A stretch of DNA of 10,000 nucleotides from Flavobacterium sp. (lineage in GTDB: Bacteria; Bacteroidota; Bacteroidia; Flavobacteriales; Flavobacteriaceae), in assembly GCF_020217025.1 (NCBI RefSeq), contig NZ_JAIWOF010000084.1, positions 1-10,000 on the forward strand, written 5' to 3'. Below the pieces are notes generated by a model that saw only the letters and a list, made by a program, of their open reading frames with translations, did no database searches and was not told the origin of the DNA. Shown here piece after piece: positions 1 through 5,338 of this stretch. Both the position numbers and the translations under genes were made by a program. Each line of letters starts with the position of its first letter. Position 1 is the first letter of the stretch.

Positions 1-237
1 TGCAACGAATAAAAACTCTTCAGCATCATTGGTAATTATCTGCGGAATAACTTCTAAAGTACTGTTGTTTTCAGGAAGAATATCACGTTCGTATGAACCT
101 TTTACTACCAATTTTCCATTCAGTTTGATGTAAGGCGAATAGAAAGTGTCTATGCCACCAAAGTGTTTGTGGAATGCGTTTCGAAATCTAAAATCGGTAA
201 AACCTTGTAAAGGGGAAGATAATAATGTGATACTCAT
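1..237 (-). CDS. tRNA-dihydrouridine synthase (Dus family), N-terminal part only
   Basis: This frame is open from an ATG at 235-237 to the window edge and gives 79 residues; the rest of the gene lies to the left. The N-terminus reads MSITLLSSPLQGFTDFRFRN, the Dus signature (small-Pro-x-x-G-x-TD-x-x-FR) at the start of the FMN-binding TIM barrel. It is followed by a FYSPYIKLNG segment and by PQIITNDAEEF near residues 65-75, the Q-containing barrel strand expected in this family. Dus enzymes reduce specific uridines in the tRNA D-loop to dihydrouridine using FMN and NADPH, in the cytoplasm. The subfamily and target uridine cannot be told from this fragment. The gene starts 28 bp after the stop of the secreted hydrolase, so read-through is possible, but a TATCTTTG element just upstream suggests its own promoter with a very short leader. 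The family call is secure from the first 40 residues. Confidence 0.85.
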   Translation of the reverse strand, partial: MSITLLSSPLQGFTDFRFRNAFHKHFGGIDTFYSPYIKLNGKLVVKGSYERDILPENNSTLEVIPQIITNDAEEFLFVA

Positions 238-241
238 GCAG

Positions 242-249
242 CAAAGATA
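242..249 (-). promoter_or_regulatory. candidate -7 element of the Dus gene
   Basis: The minus strand reads TATCTTTG, an exact match to the Bacteroidota -7 consensus TAnnTTTG, four bases before the Dus ATG. No TTG or TTTG lies at the expected 19-23 bp upstream. If used, it would give a transcript starting almost at the start codon. Confidence 0.4.
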
Positions 250-264
250 AGAGAAAGAAACGTA

Positions 265-948
265 TTACTCTCTTTTCTGTTTAAATAACCAATCATACAT
301 AGCATCTTCGTGAAAAAGACGTTCTACATTGCCGTGATTTCCACCTTTGATAATGGTTAAAGTAACATCTGCCTTTTCGTCGCATTTTTTTATGGCATCA
401 ACCACTTTTTTTGATTCTGACATTGGTACAATATAATCCACATCACCATGTTGAATCCATAGTGGAATTTTGGCTAATTTGCAACCATCTTTAACATTTC
501 CGCCACCACAAATAGCAACTGCTGCGGTGATTTTATCGGCGTATTTTCCAGCAAAGTGTAAAGTGCCATAACCGCCTAAACTCATGCCACAAACGTAAAT
601 TCGAGACTCGTCTACGTTGTAGTTTTTCTTTACATAGTCTAAAACTTCTAAAACTTTATCTGGATTCCAATTTCCTTTTGCTACTTGTGGTGCTACAACA
701 ATAGCTGGGATTTTTCTTCCTTTATCCATTGCTCGTAAAACACCATAACGTCTCACACGATTTAAATCAGTTCCAGAAAGACTTTTTCCGTGAAGAAAAA
801 TCAAAACAGGTTGTTTTTCAGTGCTTTCTTTTTCTGGAACATTAATCCAAAACGGATAAGTGGTTTTGTTTTTTATGGTTTTTAATTGGGAAAACCCAAA
901 GGTGCTAGTAAGTATGAAAAGCGCTATATAAAGTGGTTTTAATTTCAT
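265..948 (-). CDS. secreted alpha/beta hydrolase (carboxylesterase/dienelactone hydrolase-like)
   Basis: A 227-residue serine hydrolase, probably exported to the periplasm or cell surface. Residues 1-21 form a signal peptide ending in GFSQ. The alpha/beta-hydrolase landmarks are in order: oxyanion-hole HG at 53-54 after the hydrophobic strand VLIFL, the nucleophile elbow GMSLG with Ser123, a probable catalytic Asp171 in HGDVDYIVP, and His205 in GGNHGN. The short size, without a propeller or lid domain, resembles phospholipase/carboxylesterase and 'prolyl oligopeptidase-like' esterases of Bacteroidota. It most likely cleaves a carboxylic ester, but the substrate cannot be read from the sequence. 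The start ATG at 946-948 puts the signal peptide at the N-terminus. It lies 64 bp after the VOC gene with no terminator visible between them, so they may share a transcript. It is not a close paralogue of the other secreted esterase in the window. Confidence 0.85.
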   Translation of the reverse strand: MKLKPLYIALFILTSTFGFSQLKTIKNKTTYPFWINVPEKESTEKQPVLIFLHGKSLSGTDLNRVRRYGVLRAMDKGRKIPAIVVAPQVAKGNWNPDKVLEVLDYVKKNYNVDESRIYVCGMSLGGYGTLHFAGKYADKITAAVAICGGGNVKDGCKLAKIPLWIQHGDVDYIVPMSESKKVVDAIKKCDEKADVTLTIIKGGNHGNVERLFHEDAMYDWLFKQKRE

Positions 949-1012
949 TATTTAAGTAATTGTTTTTAATAGAGAAGGCGATGGAAATTTAATTTGAACC
1001 TGTGATTTTTGT

Positions 1013-1435
1013 TTATTTTGCTGCAAAATTAATCATCCATTCGATGCCGTATTTGTCTCTAAACATGCCAAAGTAAGAACCCCACGAACTATCACTCATC
1101 GGATATTCGACAGTGCCACCAGCTGAAAGTCCGTTGAATAAATGGTCTGCTTCTTCTTTACTCGCTGCACTTACGGAAATTTTGGAACGGTTTTCATTTT
1201 CATTTACACGACCCATAATTTTAGGTACATCGTTTCCCATTAAAATGTTGTTGCCAATTGGCAATGCAATGTGCATAATTTTGTTGGCTTCGTTTTCTGG
1301 AACTGGGAATTCTTCACTTGCCAAATCTTTGAAACGCATAATTTGAGCAAACTCGCCACCAAATACCGATTGATAAAAACGAAACGCTTCCTCGGCATTG
1401 CCGTTGAAATTGATGTGTGGATTGATTAGTGCCAT
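1013..1435 (-). CDS. VOC superfamily protein (PhnB/glyoxalase-like), copy 1
   Basis: A 140-residue cytoplasmic protein of the vicinal oxygen chelate superfamily, PhnB-like branch (often mislabelled '3-demethylubiquinone-9 3-methyltransferase'). The N-terminal half carries INFNGNAEEAFRFYQSVFGG (residues 8-27), and the C-terminus has the WGSYFGMFRDKYGIEWMINF pattern (about 118-137). Both are hallmarks of the two beta-alpha-beta-beta-beta modules of this fold. The PhnB-like group is structurally well known but enzymatically poorly defined, so no reaction is assigned; a small-molecule binding or detoxification role is only a guess. The ATG at 1433-1435 fits the family N-terminus. A clear paralogue lies about 3 kb away at 4365-4802. 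The gene is preceded by the AT-rich lipoprotein gene and followed by the secreted hydrolase. Confidence 0.88.
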   Translation of the reverse strand: MALINPHINFNGNAEEAFRFYQSVFGGEFAQIMRFKDLASEEFPVPENEANKIMHIALPIGNNILMGNDVPKIMGRVNENENRSKISVSAASKEEADHLFNGLSAGGTVEYPMSDSSWGSYFGMFRDKYGIEWMINFAAK

Positions 1436-1546
1436 GGTTTTGTTTTTTATGTTATGTATAGGAATTGAACTCCTCGTTATTTTGGGTTTTCTATAGGAAA
1501 ATACAGAAGTAGTAATTGAAGCAAACCGCTGTTGTAAACTGTTTTT
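1436..1546. other. intergenic stretch between the lipoprotein gene and VOC copy 1
   Basis: A 111-bp spacer downstream of the lipoprotein stop. It contains GTTGTAA at 1531-1537, the inverted counterpart of TTACAAC at 2495-2501 on the other side of the lipoprotein gene. I see no convincing terminator hairpin and no exact TAnnTTTG element for the VOC gene. A tRNA T-arm-like string at 1460-1474 does not extend into a tRNA. Confidence 0.5.
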
Positions 1547-2473
1547 TTATTTAGATTTTCGCCATTCATTTAAAGACATTACTTTGTTGTTCTTTTTGTC
1601 AAAAAACTTAATTTCAAATGTGTTTTCATAAATATAGAAATTATTTATTTTATTTTGAGAAGTTTTTACTTCAACCCAATAATAGTTTTTGTCATTTGTT
1701 TGAGGAGACTCTATAATACTAGTTTCAGCCCATTTTTGATTTTCGGGTAATTCTTCCATTAGTTTGAAAATCTTCGTTCTATTTTCACTGTCGGAATCAC
1801 AAATTTCAAAACTAGGGTTTCCAGTTGGAAAATATATTTCATTTAATAATTTAGGATTATCTTTTTTAAGTTCATTATATCTTTCAACTGCTAATTTATA
1901 ATATGCATAATGCTTGATTTCTTTATTTTTTTTTATTTTTTTATAAACTTTAAGAGCTTCCTCTTTATTTCCAATACTTTCATAATAATTACCAAGAGCA
2001 TAATCATAAATATAAAATGCTTTTCCAATGCTATCTATAAAAGATTTAGCTTTATTAAAATCTTTTAATTTGACATAATTAGCAGCTATTGCCGTCGCAA
2101 TATTGTTATGTTTATATTCGTCTTTATTCAATTCAAATAAGGATTTTTCAAATTCACCATTTCGATAATATATTTCAGCTTTTAGATATGAAAGTTGGTC
2201 TTGAATATGACTTTTAATTTGTGATTTATATTTGTCAGTTTCATTCTCATTTATTTGTGATAAACTATCAATTTTAAAGAGAACATTATTTGGATTTTTT
2301 TTGGAATCAGCATATAGTTGAATAAATAATTTTTCGAAATTTCTGATTTCTTCATCAACTTTATCCATTTCTTTGTGAAGTTCAGCATGACTATCAACAT
2401 CTGATGTTGATTCAACTTTTCTTTTACAAGATAAAATTGTTAGAATAATTATTAAAAGAAAAATTTGTTTCAT
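1547..2473 (-). CDS. AT-rich lipoprotein with TPR-like repeats, unknown function
   Basis: A 308-residue protein I cannot assign to a named family. It starts MKQIFLLIIILTILSC: a hydrophobic export signal ending in a lipobox with Cys16 as the predicted lipidated residue, so it is probably membrane-anchored. Residues 25-60 are charged and probably helical. About 90-200 hold TPR-like helical hairpins (AEIYYRNGEFEKSLFEL, YALGNYYESIGNKEEALKVY). A separate C-terminal region of about 75 residues is rich in aromatics and ends in SLNEWRKSK. The frame also opens at a TTG 15 bp upstream, but the ATG at 2471-2473 places the signal sequence at the N-terminus. The gene is clearly more AT-rich than its neighbours: hand counts give about 18% GC at 1621-1680 and at 1921-1980, against 40% at 6001-6060 in uvrB. 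It has its own promoter candidate and is isolated from the gene before it by a terminator, which suggests an acquired or accessory gene. Confidence 0.75.
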   Translation of the reverse strand: MKQIFLLIIILTILSCKRKVESTSDVDSHAELHKEMDKVDEEIRNFEKLFIQLYADSKKNPNNVLFKIDSLSQINENETDKYKSQIKSHIQDQLSYLKAEIYYRNGEFEKSLFELNKDEYKHNNIATAIAANYVKLKDFNKAKSFIDSIGKAFYIYDYALGNYYESIGNKEEALKVYKKIKKNKEIKHYAYYKLAVERYNELKKDNPKLLNEIYFPTGNPSFEICDSDSENRTKIFKLMEELPENQKWAETSIIESPQTNDKNYYWVEVKTSQNKINNFYIYENTFEIKFFDKKNNKVMSLNEWRKSK

Positions 2474-2494
2474 AACTCTTAATTTCAAAATAGC

Positions 2495-2570
2495 TTACAA
2501 CTCGTTTATATGCGCAACAAACTTTCTCATATACAACCAAATTTGGGTAGATTGGTGCTACTAAGTTGCG
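2495..2570 (-). other. structured leader / inverted-repeat region before the lipoprotein gene
   Basis: CGCAAC at 2513-2518 pairs with GTTGCG at 2565-2570. Between them ACCAA at 2536-2540 pairs with TTGGT at 2552-2556, and CCAAATTTGG (2537-2546) is a palindrome overlapping that inner arm. TTACAAC at 2495-2501 is the inverted copy of GTTGTAA at 1531-1537 beyond the gene. If the promoter at 2576-2610 is real, this folds within the 5' leader. It may be a regulatory leader or a remnant recombination site; I recognise no known riboswitch. Confidence 0.35.
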
Positions 2571-2575
2571 TTTAT

Positions 2576-2610
2576 CAAATATAAAAAAAATATTTACAAA
2601 TTCCCGCAAA
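2576..2610 (-). promoter_or_regulatory. candidate promoter of the lipoprotein gene
   Basis: The minus strand has TATATTTG at 2583-2576, an exact TAnnTTTG -7 element. A TTTG at 2610-2607 can serve as the -33 element with a 23-bp spacer, at the long end of the usual range. The leader to the ATG at 2473 would be about 95 nt. It lies directly after the terminator of the upstream gene, consistent with a separate transcription unit. Confidence 0.45.
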
Positions 2611-2611
2611 C

Positions 2612-2637
2612 AAAAAATCCTCAATTACTTGAGGATT
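2612..2637 (-). terminator. rho-independent terminator of the DUF1456 gene
   Basis: On the minus strand AATCCTCAA and TTGAGGATT form a perfect 9-bp stem around a 4-nt loop (GTAA). The second arm runs into a T tract (TTTTTTG). It starts five bases after the DUF1456 stop codon, exactly where a terminator is expected. Confidence 0.85.
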
Positions 2638-2641
2638 CTAT

Positions 2642-3091
2642 TTACTTTTTATTTTTACCAGAGTTAAACTTAAAACGTTCTACTGGGCTTTCTGGTTTTT
2701 GTTTTTTGTCAGAAGGTTTGCCTTGTCCAAATGGTTTTTTAGCTGGACCGCCTTTTGGTTTAAAAGGTTTTTTCTCGCCTTCTTTTTTAAAATCCGGTTT
2801 TCTGTCTTCTTTGTAAAGTGGGGCTTTGTTTTTTGCTATTTGGTCTAAAACTTCTTTTGGATTTTTAGGATCTTCTTTTGTGCCACGCAAATGAATGACT
2901 AATCCGTTTAAGAAATTGCGTAATAATTGATCGCCACATTCCATAAAATTGGGATGGTCTTCACTTCTAAATACGTTTGCTAATTCGCCTTTTGAAACTC
3001 TGAAATTTACCAAGTTTAAAATTTCAATAATTTGGTCATCACGTAGTTGTAAGGCTACACGTAATTTTTTAAATATATCGTTGTTATTCAT
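2642..3091 (-). CDS. DUF1456 (YehS-like) protein with basic tail
   Basis: A 149-residue cytoplasmic protein. Residues 1-70 match the DUF1456 module, with key segments NNDIFKKLRVALQLRDDQII, FRVSKGELANVFR and FMECGDQLLRNFLNGL. From memory, E. coli YehS carries two such modules in about 156 residues, and this protein matches the second one (NNN-x-x-x-KKLR ... ECGDQFLR). Here the other module is absent, and residues 95-149 form a Lys/Pro/Gly-rich, probably disordered tail (KPFKPKGGPAKKPF). Such tails often contact nucleic acid, but that is inference. The molecular role of DUF1456 is not established to my knowledge. The ATG at 3089-3091 coincides with the start of the module. It follows the secreted esterase gene by 44 bp, probably in the same transcript, and ends at a clear terminator. 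Confidence 0.88.
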   Translation of the reverse strand: MNNNDIFKKLRVALQLRDDQIIEILNLVNFRVSKGELANVFRSEDHPNFMECGDQLLRNFLNGLVIHLRGTKEDPKNPKEVLDQIAKNKAPLYKEDRKPDFKKEGEKKPFKPKGGPAKKPFGQGKPSDKKQKPESPVERFKFNSGKNKK

Positions 3092-3135
3092 TCTGTGTCT
3101 TTTTTAAATATTCAATTTCCAAATTATTAATTCAT

Positions 3136-3924
3136 TTAGAAGAGCCAAAGGTACGCTTTTCCAAATTCTTTCGCCCATAATTTTTCATTATGTTTACCAT
3201 TGACAATTACTACTTTTTTGGTTAAATGCATGCAAGTGCATCTTTTATCGTTGACTAAGTCTACCATTTTGTCCATATCGGCTACCGTGGTTTCGCTTTC
3301 GCTATCTCCACACATAAAGTATAATTTTGTTTTAAGATTTTTGGTGTTTTCCGTCAAAGTATAAATGGTGTTGTTGAACCAAAAAGAAGGCGAAAAAATT
3401 GCTGCTTTTCCAAATGTTTTCGGATACTTTAAAATGGCATAATACGAAACGAGACCACCAAGCGAACTTCCAGCAATGGCTGTGCTCATTTTACCTGTTT
3501 TCGTTCTGTAATTGGTATCGATATAAGGTTTTAAGGTAGTTACAATGAAATCCAAATAAGTATCGGCTTTTCCGCCACCGTATTTTTCATTTGGATAAGG
3601 TGTAAGTTCATCCATTCGTTTTTCGTTGCTGCTTTCAATACCTACGATGATGACTTCTGCTTTTAAAGAATCTAAAGTTTCATCTACTCTCCATTCGCCT
3701 GCGAAAGTCGTTTTGTCATCAAACAAATTTTGCCCGTCGTGCATGTAAATTACGGGATATTTCTTTTCTGAAGTTTCATAATTATGAGGGAAATACAACC
3801 AAATTTTTTTGGAAGTCTGTAATTGTGGCGCTTCAATTATAAAAGAAGTAACTTTGCTTTGCGACCATCCCGAAAGAGATGTTAATAAAAAAAAGAACAA
3901 AAATGGGAAATACTGCTTTTTCAT
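3136..3924 (-). CDS. secreted esterase, enterochelin-esterase/esterase D-like
   Basis: A 262-residue exported alpha/beta hydrolase of the Fes/esterase D-like family (COG2382/COG2819 type). Residues 1-22 are a signal peptide ending in SGWSQ. After a short N-terminal strand region come the family signature YMHDGQNLFD (60-69), the nucleophile elbow GSSLG with Ser154, an acidic residue in CGDSES (Asp207) that fits the third triad position, and His245 in GKHNEKLW. The family hydrolyses esters such as siderophore trilactones or acyl groups on sugars; with no siderophore genes nearby the substrate is open. An in-frame ATG six codons earlier (3940-3942) would give 268 residues. I prefer the ATG at 3922-3924, because it gives a canonical MKKQ-type signal peptide and leaves a leader after the predicted promoter. 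It diverges from the TerB-like gene. Confidence 0.85.
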   Translation of the reverse strand: MKKQYFPFLFFFLLTSLSGWSQSKVTSFIIEAPQLQTSKKIWLYFPHNYETSEKKYPVIYMHDGQNLFDDKTTFAGEWRVDETLDSLKAEVIIVGIESSNEKRMDELTPYPNEKYGGGKADTYLDFIVTTLKPYIDTNYRTKTGKMSTAIAGSSLGGLVSYYAILKYPKTFGKAAIFSPSFWFNNTIYTLTENTKNLKTKLYFMCGDSESETTVADMDKMVDLVNDKRCTCMHLTKKVVIVNGKHNEKLWAKEFGKAYLWLF

Positions 3925-3927
3925 TTT

Positions 3928-3935
3928 TATATTTG
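3928..3935 (+). promoter_or_regulatory. candidate -7 element of the TerB-like gene
   Basis: The plus strand reads TATATTTG, an exact TAnnTTTG match 31 bp before the ATG at 3967. No TTG lies at the expected -33 spacing. It overlaps the start region of the divergent esterase gene, so the two promoters would be interleaved. Confidence 0.35.
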
Positions 3936-3950
3936 AATTCATCTAAGACA

Positions 3951-3981
3951 TAAAAATACTATTTTGATGGACAGTTACCAA
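3951..3981 (-). promoter_or_regulatory. candidate promoter of the secreted esterase gene
   Basis: The minus strand has TTG at 3981-3979, a 20-bp spacer, and TATTTTTA at 3958-3951, one mismatch from TAnnTTTG. Transcription would start near 3944, leaving about 20 nt of leader to the ATG at 3924. The -33 part lies inside the first codons of the divergent TerB-like gene. Confidence 0.4.
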
Positions 3982-4368
3982 GAAAAAATAAGTTTATTAC
4001 AGGAAATGATAGGTTTTGCCTTAATTGATGGTGAATTGCATGATAGAGAATACGATTTTTTAGAAATGGTAGCCATGGAATTAGAAATCGAGAAAACCGT
4101 TTTTCATAAGTTATTTGAAAATAGAGGGGAAGTTACCGTAATAAAAGATGAGTTTCACCGAATTTGTCAGTTTTATCGTTTGGCCTTATTAATGCATTGC
4201 GATGGCGTTTTGCACGAAGCTGAACAAATTAAAATCAACGAAATCGGAATTAACATGGGATTGAATCCGTATGCGATGAAACGCGTACTGCATTTAATGA
4301 AAAACTCCCCAAACCGAATGGTAGAGGGAGATGTTTTATTATCCGTTTTTACTGAGCAACATAATTAG
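3967..4368 (+). CDS. TerB-like (tellurite resistance family) small protein
   Basis: A 133-residue, largely helical cytoplasmic protein and the only plus-strand gene here. It contains two similar segments, ALIDGELHDRE (18-28) and LMHCDGVLHEAE (75-86). The repeated hydrophobic-x-DG-x-LH-x-x-E pattern is the metal-binding-type signature of the TerB/DjlA-N fold, each followed by a long helix (FLEMVAMEL and IKINEIGINMGL). TerB-fold proteins are linked to tellurite resistance and stress or membrane-associated complexes, but there are no other ter genes here, so a resistance role should not be assumed. The start is the ATG at 3967-3969; a TTG just before it is an alternative. The stop overlaps that of the convergent VOC gene by 4 bp. 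It shares a very short promoter region with the divergent esterase. Confidence 0.7.
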   Translation: MDSYQEKISLLQEMIGFALIDGELHDREYDFLEMVAMELEIEKTVFHKLFENRGEVTVIKDEFHRICQFYRLALLMHCDGVLHEAEQIKINEIGINMGLNPYAMKRVLHLMKNSPNRMVEGDVLLSVFTEQHN

Positions 4369-4802
4369 TTTGCTGGAACTTCGTCGAAATTTACCATCCA
4401 ATTGATGCCGAATTTATCAGTAAACATTCCAAAATAAGCTCCCCAGAATGTTTTTTCCATTGGCATAATAATGTTTCCGCCAACAGAAAGTCCGTTGAAT
4501 AATTTATCGGCTTCTTCCTTGCTATCCGCATTTATCGATACGGAAAAATTGTTTCCAAACGTAACATCGCCACTAAACGAAGTACTATCACTTGCCATTA
4601 AAATGGTTTCTTTACTAATAGGTAAACTTACATGCATAATGCGATTGCCTTCTTCCTCACTTGGTGGTGGACAATTTTCATCGGCTGGCATATCTTTAAA
4701 TCTACCCATATAAGTAAATTCGCCTCCAAAAACCGATTTGTAAAAATTAAAAGCTTCTTCTGTATTACCATTAAAGGTAAGATATACATTTACTGTTGCC
4801 AT
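4365..4802 (-). CDS. VOC superfamily protein (PhnB/glyoxalase-like), copy 2
   Basis: A 145-residue paralogue of the VOC protein at 1013-1435; by eye about half of the aligned residues are identical. Shared blocks include FNGNTEEAFNFYKSVFGGEF (10-29), RIMHVSLPI, SKEEADKLFNGLS and the C-terminal WGAYFGMFTDKFGINWMVNF (about 119-138). It has a slightly longer acidic loop around residues 40-53 (ENCPPPSEEEGN). As with copy 1, the PhnB-like fold is clear but the reaction is not. The ATG at 4800-4802 matches the paralogue's start. The gene follows the DUF4375 gene by 54 bp with no terminator visible, so it may be the last gene of a uvrB-DUF4375-VOC transcript. Its stop overlaps that of the TerB-like gene on the other strand. 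Confidence 0.88.
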   Translation of the reverse strand: MATVNVYLTFNGNTEEAFNFYKSVFGGEFTYMGRFKDMPADENCPPPSEEEGNRIMHVSLPISKETILMASDSTSFSGDVTFGNNFSVSINADSKEEADKLFNGLSVGGNIIMPMEKTFWGAYFGMFTDKFGINWMVNFDEVPAN

Positions 4803-4856
4803 ACTTTATTGTTTTGTGATTGATTACTTAAAAGTACAAAATTTATTTTAAAACAA

Positions 4857-5330
4857 TTAAGCTCCAAATTGATTTTCGTTGGCTTTAATATAATCTACGA
4901 TTAATGTTACGATATCTTCTTCAGTTTCGTCTTCGAAAAATAATTCGTCTAAGTCTTCCCAACCTGAAATGATGTTTTCATCTGCTTTTTCAATGAATGC
5001 TATTCTTTTTTCCACGTCAGGCGAATAGGTTTTTGCCGGAAACAAACCCAATGCTTTTGAAATTAATTCCGCTGTTTTAAATGCTTTAATTTCTTTATAC
5101 GATGTGATAACTTCTTCTGCAAAATCACCTGCTTCTGAACTAAAAAAGAATTGAAAACCGCCTTCTCCCATAGCGCCTTCAAATAAATCTACAAAAACGA
5201 ATACTTTTTCTTCATCGGTTAACGAAGAGAAATCCTCTGTTTCTTCTTTTTTTTGCCAAATGATTTCTCCAATAGCTTCAATGATTTTGATTTCGTCTTC
5301 TAATTTTAGAATGTTTTCAATTTTGCTCAT
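4857..5330 (-). CDS. DUF4375 (DMP19-like) small acidic protein
   Basis: A 157-residue, strongly acidic cytoplasmic protein. The central segment GEGGFQFFFSSEAGDFAEEV (56-75), followed by a helix with KTAELISKALGLFP (85-98), is the DUF4375/DMP19 pattern (N/E-GG-F-x-x-F/Y-F-x-x-x-x-G-D). DMP19 of Neisseria has been described as a DNA-mimic protein, which would suit the acidity, but that role cannot be transferred to this protein from sequence alone. The C-terminus, about 115-157, is a further acidic helical region (DLDELFFEDETEED). The ATG at 5328-5330 lies 8 bp after the uvrB stop, so the two genes are very likely co-transcribed and perhaps translationally coupled. Confidence 0.75.
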   Translation of the reverse strand: MSKIENILKLEDEIKIIEAIGEIIWQKKEETEDFSSLTDEEKVFVFVDLFEGAMGEGGFQFFFSSEAGDFAEEVITSYKEIKAFKTAELISKALGLFPAKTYSPDVEKRIAFIEKADENIISGWEDLDELFFEDETEEDIVTLIVDYIKANENQFGA

Positions 5331-5338
5331 ATGTGTTT

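Noticed and set aside
1113..1346. Plus-strand frame inside VOC copy 1
   Set aside because: It is antisense to a well-conserved gene. A similar antisense frame lies in the paralogue at 4471-4713, as expected from shared coding sequence.
1460..1474. tRNA T-arm-like string (GGAGTTCAATTCC on the minus strand)
   Set aside because: The flanking bases do not form a T stem, and no acceptor, anticodon or D arm can be found around it.
2424..2624. 66-codon minus-strand frame overlapping the lipoprotein start
   Set aside because: It overlaps the better-supported lipoprotein start and the structured leader, has no domain-like features, and has no matching promoter or start context.
3967..4368. Tellurite resistance operon
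   Set aside because: Only a single TerB-fold gene is present; no terA, terC, terD, terE or terZ homologues are seen.
4632..4823. Plus-strand frames inside VOC copy 2
   Set aside because: Antisense shadows of a conserved gene with no domain or start support.
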